Source: Asaia bogorensis (GTDB lineage: Bacteria; Pseudomonadota; Alphaproteobacteria; Acetobacterales; Acetobacteraceae). From it: a DNA stretch of 60,419 nt. Location of the stretch: positions 1 through 60,419 of the forward strand of contig CAMDGX010000016.1 of assembly GCA_945897825.1 (NCBI GenBank), written 5' to 3'. Shown piece by piece: positions 37,201 through 44,679 of the stretch. The first letter of the stretch is position 1. Every line of letters starts with the position of its first letter. Both the position numbers and the translations under genes were made by a program. The notes below the pieces were generated by a model. It ran no database searches. It saw only the letters and a program-made list of their open reading frames with translations, and was not told the DNA's origin.

Positions 37201-40200
37201 CCGGCGACTCGTTGAAGCTCGGCGCCACCGGCAGCCTCGCGCTGACCGGACCCGGCACGATCGCATTGACCACCGCCGGCACCACGACGCTGGCCGGCAC
37301 GGTCAATGCAACAGGCGCCGGCAGTCTCAGCCTGGCCGGCGCCGGCAGCGTGGTGCAGACGGCGGGCGCCATCACGGCGGGCACGCTGCTGGCACCGGTC
37401 GGGATCGGCGCGGCCGACCTCAACCAGCCCGCCAATACGATCGGCACGCTGGGCGCCTTCAACGCCACCGGCGGCCTGACGCTGGCGACATCGGTGGCGC
37501 TGTCCGCCGCCTCGCCTGTCGCGGCCGCCACCATCACCCTGCGCAGCAGCGCCGTGTCGCCCGCGGCGATCGACATTGCCTCGGCAAGCTTCGCCACCCT
37601 CGGCGACGGCACCATCACGCTCGAAACCAAGGGCGGCATCGCGCTGTCCGGAACCGTCTCGGCCGGCGCCGGCGGCACGCTGAGCCTCGCGGCCAGCGGC
37701 GGCGGCGTCACCCAGACCGCCGGCAGCCTCACCACCGGCACGCTGCTGACCGTCGGCGACATCGCCGGCGCGATCGACCTGTCGCAGGCGAACGGCATCG
37801 CCTCGCTCGGCGCCGTCTCCGCGACGGGTGGCATCACGCTGGTCAGCACCAAGACGGTCGCCGTCGACGGCCTCGTCAGCGCCGGCGAGACGAAGATCCT
37901 GTCGCTCGCGGCACCCGGCATGAGCTTCGGCGCGGCCGGCGCGCTTGCCGCCAAGAACGGGACCGTGGAGATCGGGCCGACCAACGCCACCGCCACGTTC
38001 GGCCTCGGCCTCGGCACCCCGGGGGACTTCGCGCTGGGCGACCTCGCGAACGTCAGCGCCAGCCTGGTGCGCATCGGCCAGGCGAGCAGCACCGGCAATG
38101 CCAACCAGGCTGCCAGCATCGCGCTGTCAGGCACCGTCGCGCCGGACGCCACCACGCTGGAACTGATTTCCAGCGGCGCCATCACCCAGCCCGCCGGCGG
38201 GCTGAAGGTCCCGGTGCTCAACGCCACCGCGCAAAGCCTCGCCCTCGGCACCGGCGACAACACCATCGGCAAGCTGGGCGCGCTCGCCATCACGGCCGAC
38301 CTCACGATCGCCAACGCCGGCGCCCTCGTGGTCGACGGAACCCTCTCCGCCGCGAACATCACGCTCAGCAGCGGGGCCGCCTCGGCCGCGGCGCTCGACA
38401 TCAGCGGAACCCTCGCCACGGCTGCGGGCGGCACCATCACGCTGCAGGCCACCAACGCGGCCGCCGGCGGCATCGCGCTGTCCGGCACGCTCGACGCCAC
38501 GGCGAGCGGCACGATCGACCTGTCCGCCGGCAAGGGCGGCATCGCGCAATCCGCCGGCAGCCTCACCGCCGGGACGCTGCGCAGCGCCAACGGGGCCGCG
38601 GGCGACGTACTGCTCGACCAGGGCGGCAACGCCATCGGCGCGCTCGACCAGTTCGCCGTCACCGGCGCCGCCTTCACCCTGCGCGACAGCGTCGCGCTCG
38701 ACATCACCGGCGCGGTCTCGGCCAGCGAGATCACCATCGGCAGCGCCGGCGCCACGCTCGGCCTCGCCGCCACCGGCAGCCTGACCGCTCCGGGCACCGC
38801 CCGGCTCGCGGCCCCGAATGGCGGCATCGCGCTGACCGGCACCGTCAACGCCGGCGTGCTCGACCTCTCCGCCGGGGCCGGCGGCATCACTCAGCCGGGC
38901 GGCAGCATCACGGCCGGAACGCTGACCAGCAGCAACACCTCCGGCAACACCGTCACGCTGGACCAGCCAGGCAACGCCATCACAGCCCTCGGTGATTTCA
39001 CCGTCGCCGGCGCCGCCTTCACCCTGCGCAACGACACTGCGCTCGACATCACCGGCGCAATCAGCGCCAGCGCGATCACCATTCGCGCGGGCGGCGCCAC
39101 GCTCGGCCTCGACGCCGCCGGCAGCCTCGCGACCAAGGGCACCGTTCTGCTGGACGCCACCAACGCCGCCGGCGGCATCGAGCTGGCGGGCAAGATCGAC
39201 GCCGGAACGCTCGACCTGTCCGCCGGCACCGGCGGCATCGCGCAAACGGGCGGCACCATCACCGCGGGCACGCTGCAAAGCTCCGATGGCAGCGCGGGCA
39301 CGGTCGCCCTGGGCGAAGCCGGGAACAGCGTCGCGAACCTGGCCGGCTTCACCGTCACCGGCGGCGATTTCCGGCTGGTGGATGCGAGCGAGCTGACGGT
39401 GGCCGGCCCGCTGGTGGCCGCCAACGTCACGCTGCGCGGCGACGCCAAGCTCGCCACGGCCATCAACGTCACCGGCAGCATCAGCGCCGATGGCGGCACC
39501 ATCACCCTCGCGGCCACCAACGCGGATGGCGGCCTCGCCCTGTCCGGCACGGTGGCGGCCCCGTCGGGCGGGGTCATCGACCTGTCGGCCGGCAGCGCCG
39601 GCATCGCCCAGTCCGGCGGCAGCCTCACAGCCGGCACGCTGCGCAGCGCCACCGGCAGCACCGGCGCCGTCGTGCTCACCCAGGCGGCGAACGACCTCGC
39701 CACGCTGGGCACCTTCGCGGTCACCGGGGCCAGCTTCGACCTCACGACCGCGGGCGCGCTCGCGGTGAACGGGGCGGTTCAGGCAACCGGCCTCACCCTG
39801 TCCAGCCTCAACGCCGCCATCACGGTGGACGCCACCGGCAGCCTCGCCGCCGGGGCCGGGACGCTTGGCCTCCAGGCGATCAACACCGATAACGGCGGCC
39901 TCATCCTCGGCGGCCTGCTCAGCGGCACCACCGTGGAACTGGCCGCCGGCGGCAAGGGCATCACCCAGCCCGGCGGCAGCCTCTCGGCAACCACGCTGCG
40001 CGCCACCGTCACGGGCGCCGATGCCACGCTCGGCCAGGCCGGCAACAGCATCGCCCTGCTTGGGGACACGACCGTCACCGGCGGCGCGTTCACGCTGGTC
40101 GACTCCTTCCCCCTCACCGTGTCCGGCACGGTCAAGGCCGACGCCATCGCGCTGACCAACACCGGCGCCTCGCTCACCGTCGGCGCAGCCGGCAGCCTCG

Positions 40201-43200
40201 CCACCACCGGCGGCACCATCGCGCTGACCGTCGCCACCGGGGCGATCGACCTCGTCGGCACCGTCGATGCCACGTCCGCCGGCGTCGTGGAGTTGACCGC
40301 CGGCGGCAATGCCGGCCAGAGCGGCGGCAGCATCACCGCCGGCACGCTGCGCGGCAACGTGGGCGGCGCGCTCACCCTGGCGCAGCCGGCCAACGCCATC
40401 GGCACGATCGGTGCGCTGGCGGTCAAGGGCGATGCCACGGTCACCAGCAGCATCGCGCTCGATATCACCGGCGCGTTCGCGGCGGCCAACATCGCCGTCA
40501 CCGGCAGCGCGGCCGCGAACGCCGCCTTGTCCGTCTCCGGCACCGCCTCGGCCACCGGGACGATGACCCTTGCCACCGGCGCCTTCGGCGGCATCGCCCT
40601 GACCGGCGCGGTCACGGCAACGACACTCGATCTCACCGCCGGCAGCCCAGGCATCGCGCAAACCGGCGGCAGCATCGCCGCCACCACCCTGCGCGGCAGC
40701 GCCACCGGCCCCGTAGCGCTCGACCAGGCCGCCAACGCCATCGCCATCCTGGGTCCGTTCGCCGTCTCCGGCGGCGCGTTCAGCCTGAACAACGACATCG
40801 CGCTCGCCGTCGCCGGCGCGGTCGAGGCCGGCGACATCGCCCTGCGCACCAGCGCCACCACGCTCTCCCTCGGCGCCACCGGCAGCCTCGCCACCGCCGG
40901 GACCGTGTTGCTCGAAGCCCCGAATGGCGGCATCGCGCTCGCCGGCACCATCAAGGCCGGCGTGCTCGACCTCTTCGCCGGCAGCGGCACGATCGCGCAA
41001 TCCGCCGGCAGCATCACCGCCACCACCCTGCGCAGCACCGGCGGCGCCAGCGGCGATGTCTCCCTCACCCAGGCCACGAACCAGATCGGCACGCTCCAGG
41101 ATTTCGCGAGCGGCGGCACGTTCTCGCTCGCCGGCGACCTCGCGCTGACCGTGGCCGGCGCCGTGAAGGCCACCGACATCACCCTGGCCAACACCGCCGC
41201 CGGCACGGCGATCTCCGTCACCGGCAGCCTCGCAACGCCCGATGGCGGCCTCATGGTGCTGCAGGCTCAGAACCCGGCCGGCGGCCTGTCCCTGGGCGGC
41301 ACGCTGACCGCGGGCATCCTGGACATCAAGGCCGGCTCCGGCGGCATCGCCCAACCTGGCGGCAGCGTCACCGCGAGCACGCTGGCCGTCGCTGTCACCG
41401 GCGGCAATGCCACCCTGGGGCAGGCCGGCAACAGCGTCCTCAGCCTCGGCAAAAGCACGATCACCGGCGGCAGCCTGGTTCTGCGCGTGGGGTCCGCCCT
41501 GGACGTGACGGGCACTGTCGCAGCCGACGCCATCACCCTGACCAGCAGCGCGGCCCTGCCCTCCGCCCTCGCCGTCAATGGCACCCTGGCCACCACCGCG
41601 GGCGGCGTCATCACGCTGGCGGCCAGCGACACCAGCGGCCAGATCAACCTGAACGGCACGATCGATGCCTCGTCCACCGGCACCGTCGACCTGTCGGCCG
41701 GCAGTCACGTCGTCCAGACCGCCGCCGCCATCACCGCCGGCACCCTGCGCAGCACCGGCGGGGTCGGTGGCGACCTGCTGCTGGATCAGGCGGGCAACGC
41801 CATTTCGACTATCGGCGCGGTGGTGGCGGGCGGTACGATTTCGATCACCGACACGATCGCGCTCGATGTCAGCGGGAAGGTCCAGGCCGGCAGGATCAGT
41901 CTCACCAACAGCCTCGCCTCAGCCTCCGCGCTGACGATCTCGGGCAGCCTGGTCGCCCAGAACATCCTGCTGAACGCCAGCGACGCGAGCAGCGGCATCC
42001 GACTTGGCGGTGCTTTGAGCACTGGTTCCGGCCGGCTCGACCTGGCGGCCGGGTCCGGTGGCGTGGTGCAGACTGGCGGCTCCATCACCGCCTCCGTGCT
42101 GCAGAGCACCAACGGCGTCGGCGGCAACGTCAAGCTGGACCAGGCCGGCAATGCCATCAACCGCATCGACTTCTTCGTCGTCACCGGCGGCACGTTCTCG
42201 CTTGTCGACAGCATCCCGTTGATAACGCTCGGGTTGAGTGCCACCAGTGTCACACTGCGCTCCACGGCCGCAGACGCCAAGGCACTCGACATCAGCGGCA
42301 GCCTCACCACGGGGTCGCTCTCCCTCACCGCCAGCGCCCCAACCGGCGGCATCGCGCTGACCAGCAGCCTCGATGTCGGGGGCATCGCCACGCTCACCGC
42401 AGGCAGCGGCGGCATTCTCCAGTCCGCCGGTGCGCTGAAGGCAAATGGTCTGAGCGCATCGGCCACCGCCGGTAGCGTCGTGCTGACGCGGGCCGAAAAC
42501 AGCGTGGTCGACCTGCTCTCCTCCACGGTCACCGGCGGTGATTTCACCCTGACCAGCAGCTCCGGCTTCACCGCCAATGGCGTGGTTGCGGACAATGTCA
42601 CGCTGCGTGCCCTGGCAGGTGATATCAGCACCAAGCTGACGGGCATCGCCACCAACGGCGCCGGCACGATCAGCCTCGACGCCGCCGGCGGGTTGTCGCT
42701 CGGCGGAGCGCTCACCGCGGCCGGTGGCATTGTCGACCTCACCGCTGGCGCAACCGGCGTGACCCAGACGGCAGCCGGCGTCATCACCGCCGGCACCCTG
42801 CGCAGCACCGGCGGCATCACCGGGGCGCTGCAACTCGATACGGCGGCCAACAAGATCGCGACGCTCGACAATCTTGCCGCTACCGGCAATGTCAGCCTCA
42901 CCGACAGCGTGGCGCTGACGGTTGCCGGTGTCGTTGCCGGCGCCAACGTCACCCTCACCGACACCGCCGCGACCGCCAATGCGATCGCCGTCACCGGCAC
43001 GCTGCGCACCGCGGCCGGCGGCACCATCGCACTCGCGGCGACCACACCGGGCAGCGGCATCGCACTCTCCGGCACGGTGGACGCCACGCCAACCGGCCTC
43101 ATCGACCTCCAGGCCGGCAGCGGCGGCATCACCCAGACCGCAGGCACGATCACCGCCAGCACCCTCCAGAGCAACAACGGCGTCGCCGGCCCGGTCGCCC

Positions 43201-44678
43201 TCGACCAGCCGGCCAACGCCATCGACGTGCTCGGCCAGTTCACGGTCAAGGCTGGCGACCTCGCCCTCACCAGCAGCCGGGCCCTGACCGTGGCCGGCTC
43301 GCTCGATGTCGCGGCCGGCGACCTCGCCCTCACCAGCAGTGCCGCGGGCCCGCTCGCCCTGGCACTCACCGGCCCGGTCGCCGCCTCCGGGACCGCACGC
43401 CTGGTCGCCAACGGCCCCGACGGCGGCATCACCCTGGCCAGCACGCTCAAGGCCGCGACGCTCGACCTGTTCGCCGGCACCGCCGGCGTCACCCAGACCG
43501 CGGGCATGCTCGACCTCGGCACCCTGCGCGCCGCCGGCCTCAACGGCGCGGTCTCGCTGGCGCAGGCGGCCAACACGATCGGCACCGTCGCCGACTTCGT
43601 CACCGCGACCGGCGACATCACCCTGGTCACCGCCACCAAGCTGACCGTCGCCGGCACGCTCCAGGCCACCACCGGCGACATCGCGCTGACGGGCAACGCA
43701 GCGGAAACCCCGGCGATCACCATCGCCGGCACCGTGGCCAGCGGCACCGGCAACGCGATGACGATCGACACCCCCAATGGCGGCGTCGCGCTGGACGCCA
43801 AGGCCAACCTCGCCGCCCCCGCCGGCCAGATGACGATCAACACCGCCACCGGCATCGTCGCCCCCGGCACGATCAGCGCCGGCAAGCTCGCCGTGAAGGC
43901 GACCGACGCGGCAGCCAGCATCACGCTCTCCGGCGCCAACACCATCGGCACGCTCTCCGCCGCCAGCCTCGCTGGGGGCATCTTCTCGCTCAACAACACC
44001 GCGTCGCTGACCATCTCGGGCAACATCACGGCACCGCTGCTCGGCATCACCACCGCCGGCACGCTCAAGGTGGGCGATGGGGTCGTCATCACCACCAACG
44101 GCGCAACCCGGGCCGCGCAGGGCGCCAGCGCCACCCTGCCGGACGCCGAGATCAACAACTTCTCCGGCCACACGGTCGGCAGCTTCCTCCAGGTCACCTC
44201 CGCCGGCGGCGCACCCAGCCGGATCGAGACCGGCAGCATCACGGTGCTGCCGTTCAGCCTCCCCCAGGCCACGCTGGACTTCGTGCTGCCAACGCCCGAG
44301 GCCGGCACGATCAGCATCGGCCAGCTCGCCGGCAAGACCACCGACCTCATCCTCGTCAGCCGCAACCGCGGCATCGTGACGGGAACGGTCGATGTCGCCG
44401 GCCTCCTGGTGCTCGGCACCGGCGGCAAGTCGGACCTGTTCGGCTCGGTCGGGGGGCTGGAGGGCCAGGCTGCCGCCAACAAGGCCAACATCGCGCCGCG
44501 CCCCAGCGCCGACTACCGCTTCAACGCCTGCCCGATCACCTCGGTGAACTGCGTGCTGATCCCGGTCCAGACCATCCCGCCGATCAGCCCGCTGCGCGAC
44601 GTGCCGATCATCCGCGACCGGCCAACCCAGGACGACACCGACGTGCAGCTGCCCAACGTCTCGGACGAGGACTACTGA
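31290..44678 (+). CDS. TpsA: giant filamentous-haemagglutinin-family repeat adhesin
   Basis: 4462 residues. The ATG at 31290 has AGGAGAG six bases upstream. An extended signal ends near A70 (AAPAAA-Q), with a long Arg/Pro-rich n-region as in large TpsA proteins. The TPS (haemagglutination activity) domain covers about 78-330 and contains NPSVIAGKLTSNG. The FHA-like segment GGFIEVSGDRF ... GQILLDPNDLVIS lies near 465-500. Roughly 28-29 imperfect repeats of about 115-130 residues then form a predicted beta-helix shaft. Near the C-terminus is Cys4414-x6-Cys4421; I noticed no other cysteine. Expected to be exported by the adjacent TpsB and displayed as an adhesin or biofilm fibre; no toxin domain is recognisable. 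Confidence 0.9.
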   Translation: MAEQTPATTPGPAPLLARPLPRAARRRAATRPMLQLVPGSLRARPDLLRSTALQAVFLAGLATTAAPAAAQPAPAPTALPTGGQVIAGQAKIATTTAPGTAGMTITQSSKYGAYDWKSFDIGKSASVTYQVPTPQAVSVNRVISPTNPSVIAGKLTSNGVVVIQNQSGVVFSQGAEVNVSTLIASAPGISDANARAGRLIFDQPANPGARVENHGTITVAQTGLAALVAPQVANSGVIRAQMGRVVLAGAEAHTVDLYGDGLLSIDVTKQVTQAPVGPDGKAATALVTNSGTIIADGGTILLTASAVDGLVQTLVTSGGTVRADTVGQTTGRIAVNAKGGNVAVTGTIAARGTAAGTKGGRVEINAPARSVTLKAGAKVDVSGKAGGGVAAIGTTVARATGGNKVTAPTARDVVIESGARVAADATALGDGGNITLLSEGGSTVHRGELTARGGPDGGNGGFIEVSGDRFVLGGVVDVSAPAGKSGQILLDPNDLVISSADTSTGGSAPTKIGNDGFITKDGDGVTNLSVKDILGLTGNITIEAKATLTLSAALDVTSKNAIGDVTLLSGGTMTINAPLTGANAITLKNTGGNLAVNFPVTTADGKTITLNSAGSISLGATVSAGTTGVIDLNAGAGITQPGGGLVAGTLLSTNGIAGGVEFNSGTNNIVTLGAIKATGGNLSIATSAKLSVDDVVALDDGKSASIATPALSFGAAGKVTVKDGTFALAPFSGTMSLGSAAGDAAPVTTATLAGVTAGTLQLGSAAGKTATAIELNDDLDTSAFATTRLVAGAGGIALTKGTLTAVNLDIVSGGNVTDSALGLLAAASLQSSGGIAGNVALDTVAHTVGALGTIAVTGGTFALTSSLDLPVTGSVQATSIALASTKATSATAIEVTGTGALSVAAGGTIKLTTAADSGITLSGSVDASATGTLDIAVGTLGATQAGGAITAGLLTGSATGSVTLPEIANQIGGIDNLAVAGGNFILATSSEFIVSGALVATKIDITGFAPSSSAIAVSKTGTILADGAGIITLIAADPAAGGIALAGNVLAPGGAIDLTSGAGGVTQTEGIIATPTLLSTGGIGGTLSLTSAANAIASTGDITVTGGNLLLATNTALDIKGALSVGADRTLSLAVSGFNLTTGSLSAVGGTVEIAPLLPGAPMNIGKGDPAELTVPTAALAGIKSATLRLGASTASTTVADSLFVRDSFDATASATAVLRLDGGPSGISVDSLVVLKAATLDLNSAGGVNGIPGSTVVANRLQSTDGIAANVDLTDKSNAIATLGDITVTGGTIALTTSLALDIAGKVVADGATIESTAAGNAISITGSLLGTAGSTLSLTASDPTGGIAIAGSLDATSTGTLNLASGTGGSIQSGGTIAAGTLAGNTAGALTLVEIGNQIAAIGDLAVTGDAAITSAVPMTVTGTMSAANATLVGSADKAGAINVAGTLKATGTAQLLATDPAGGIALSGTVEAPTLDFNAGTAGVAQSGGNILVATVKSSGGVGGDVALASATNKIATLGPLQVTGDVTVASAVALKVAGAMEVADGKSVTLSTSAGTLEIAAAVTATGGTVTLRATDPAGTVALGATITAGTIDLQSGTGGVSQTGGNLVAGVLTSTAGIGGPTTLNSAGNAIATIGDLVVATGDFSLVGAGPLVVSGKLEAPGGTALLDITANAGTAISVPGQISANNITLIGRGAAGGMAVAGTIATPGILDISTTGGTGVAATGSLFAATLRSDLGIAGGLDARGDNAVATLGDITIAGGNFALANKAGTTLAVTKSVAVDANQSIRIEADDASITTGALSAPGGSVTLLAPTAGISLGLAAPGELTVLQTDVAAITADRLNLIASKGAITLRGNLDTTVNGASLLLLDANKGIALTAGTLAAPTLEIAAATGGATQTLGVLAAKVLTSGAGTVSGPITLDNGANTIAAITDLAATGAISVASAALTQVSGSVTATDIALAGSAAGDSLKLGATGSLALTGPGTIALTTAGTTTLAGTVNATGAGSLSLAGAGSVVQTAGAITAGTLLAPVGIGAADLNQPANTIGTLGAFNATGGLTLATSVALSAASPVAAATITLRSSAVSPAAIDIASASFATLGDGTITLETKGGIALSGTVSAGAGGTLSLAASGGGVTQTAGSLTTGTLLTVGDIAGAIDLSQANGIASLGAVSATGGITLVSTKTVAVDGLVSAGETKILSLAAPGMSFGAAGALAAKNGTVEIGPTNATATFGLGLGTPGDFALGDLANVSASLVRIGQASSTGNANQAASIALSGTVAPDATTLELISSGAITQPAGGLKVPVLNATAQSLALGTGDNTIGKLGALAITADLTIANAGALVVDGTLSAANITLSSGAASAAALDISGTLATAAGGTITLQATNAAAGGIALSGTLDATASGTIDLSAGKGGIAQSAGSLTAGTLRSANGAAGDVLLDQGGNAIGALDQFAVTGAAFTLRDSVALDITGAVSASEITIGSAGATLGLAATGSLTAPGTARLAAPNGGIALTGTVNAGVLDLSAGAGGITQPGGSITAGTLTSSNTSGNTVTLDQPGNAITALGDFTVAGAAFTLRNDTALDITGAISASAITIRAGGATLGLDAAGSLATKGTVLLDATNAAGGIELAGKIDAGTLDLSAGTGGIAQTGGTITAGTLQSSDGSAGTVALGEAGNSVANLAGFTVTGGDFRLVDASELTVAGPLVAANVTLRGDAKLATAINVTGSISADGGTITLAATNADGGLALSGTVAAPSGGVIDLSAGSAGIAQSGGSLTAGTLRSATGSTGAVVLTQAANDLATLGTFAVTGASFDLTTAGALAVNGAVQATGLTLSSLNAAITVDATGSLAAGAGTLGLQAINTDNGGLILGGLLSGTTVELAAGGKGITQPGGSLSATTLRATVTGADATLGQAGNSIALLGDTTVTGGAFTLVDSFPLTVSGTVKADAIALTNTGASLTVGAAGSLATTGGTIALTVATGAIDLVGTVDATSAGVVELTAGGNAGQSGGSITAGTLRGNVGGALTLAQPANAIGTIGALAVKGDATVTSSIALDITGAFAAANIAVTGSAAANAALSVSGTASATGTMTLATGAFGGIALTGAVTATTLDLTAGSPGIAQTGGSIAATTLRGSATGPVALDQAANAIAILGPFAVSGGAFSLNNDIALAVAGAVEAGDIALRTSATTLSLGATGSLATAGTVLLEAPNGGIALAGTIKAGVLDLFAGSGTIAQSAGSITATTLRSTGGASGDVSLTQATNQIGTLQDFASGGTFSLAGDLALTVAGAVKATDITLANTAAGTAISVTGSLATPDGGLMVLQAQNPAGGLSLGGTLTAGILDIKAGSGGIAQPGGSVTASTLAVAVTGGNATLGQAGNSVLSLGKSTITGGSLVLRVGSALDVTGTVAADAITLTSSAALPSALAVNGTLATTAGGVITLAASDTSGQINLNGTIDASSTGTVDLSAGSHVVQTAAAITAGTLRSTGGVGGDLLLDQAGNAISTIGAVVAGGTISITDTIALDVSGKVQAGRISLTNSLASASALTISGSLVAQNILLNASDASSGIRLGGALSTGSGRLDLAAGSGGVVQTGGSITASVLQSTNGVGGNVKLDQAGNAINRIDFFVVTGGTFSLVDSIPLITLGLSATSVTLRSTAADAKALDISGSLTTGSLSLTASAPTGGIALTSSLDVGGIATLTAGSGGILQSAGALKANGLSASATAGSVVLTRAENSVVDLLSSTVTGGDFTLTSSSGFTANGVVADNVTLRALAGDISTKLTGIATNGAGTISLDAAGGLSLGGALTAAGGIVDLTAGATGVTQTAAGVITAGTLRSTGGITGALQLDTAANKIATLDNLAATGNVSLTDSVALTVAGVVAGANVTLTDTAATANAIAVTGTLRTAAGGTIALAATTPGSGIALSGTVDATPTGLIDLQAGSGGITQTAGTITASTLQSNNGVAGPVALDQPANAIDVLGQFTVKAGDLALTSSRALTVAGSLDVAAGDLALTSSAAGPLALALTGPVAASGTARLVANGPDGGITLASTLKAATLDLFAGTAGVTQTAGMLDLGTLRAAGLNGAVSLAQAANTIGTVADFVTATGDITLVTATKLTVAGTLQATTGDIALTGNAAETPAITIAGTVASGTGNAMTIDTPNGGVALDAKANLAAPAGQMTINTATGIVAPGTISAGKLAVKATDAAASITLSGANTIGTLSAASLAGGIFSLNNTASLTISGNITAPLLGITTAGTLKVGDGVVITTNGATRAAQGASATLPDAEINNFSGHTVGSFLQVTSAGGAPSRIETGSITVLPFSLPQATLDFVLPTPEAGTISIGQLAGKTTDLILVSRNRGIVTGTVDVAGLLVLGTGGKSDLFGSVGGLEGQAAANKANIAPRPSADYRFNACPITSVNCVLIPVQTIPPISPLRDVPIIRDRPTQDDTDVQLPNVSDEDY
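33160..43930 (+). repeat. about 28 tandem imperfect repeats inside tpsA
   Basis: Each unit carries the protein pattern G-x-GGI-x-Q-(S/T/P)-(A/G)-G-(S/T)-(I/L)-TAGTL-(R/Q)-S, then a N-(A/S)-I-x-x-(I/L)-G strand, V-x-(G)GG-x-F-x-L, a (A)LDI-x-G or LTVAG strand, and GGIALSGTV-(D/N)A. One unit (from about 38536) measures 115 residues; others reach about 130 (345-390 bases). Early units (to about 37.4 kb) are more degenerate than those from about 38.4 to 41.4 kb, which are close to one another at both protein and DNA level. Confidence 0.85.
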
Positions 44679-44679
44679 C

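Noticed and set aside
32060-38890. A 2276-codon open frame antisense to tpsA, plus further long antisense frames up to 44.8 kb
   Set aside because: High-GC, repeat-rich coding DNA leaves its complementary frames open. The translations are periodic mirror images of the TpsA repeats, without domains or sensible starts.
33160-43930. CRISPR-like or satellite DNA array
   Set aside because: The repeats are in-frame protein repeats of 345-390 bases with gradual divergence, not short identical repeats with unique spacers.
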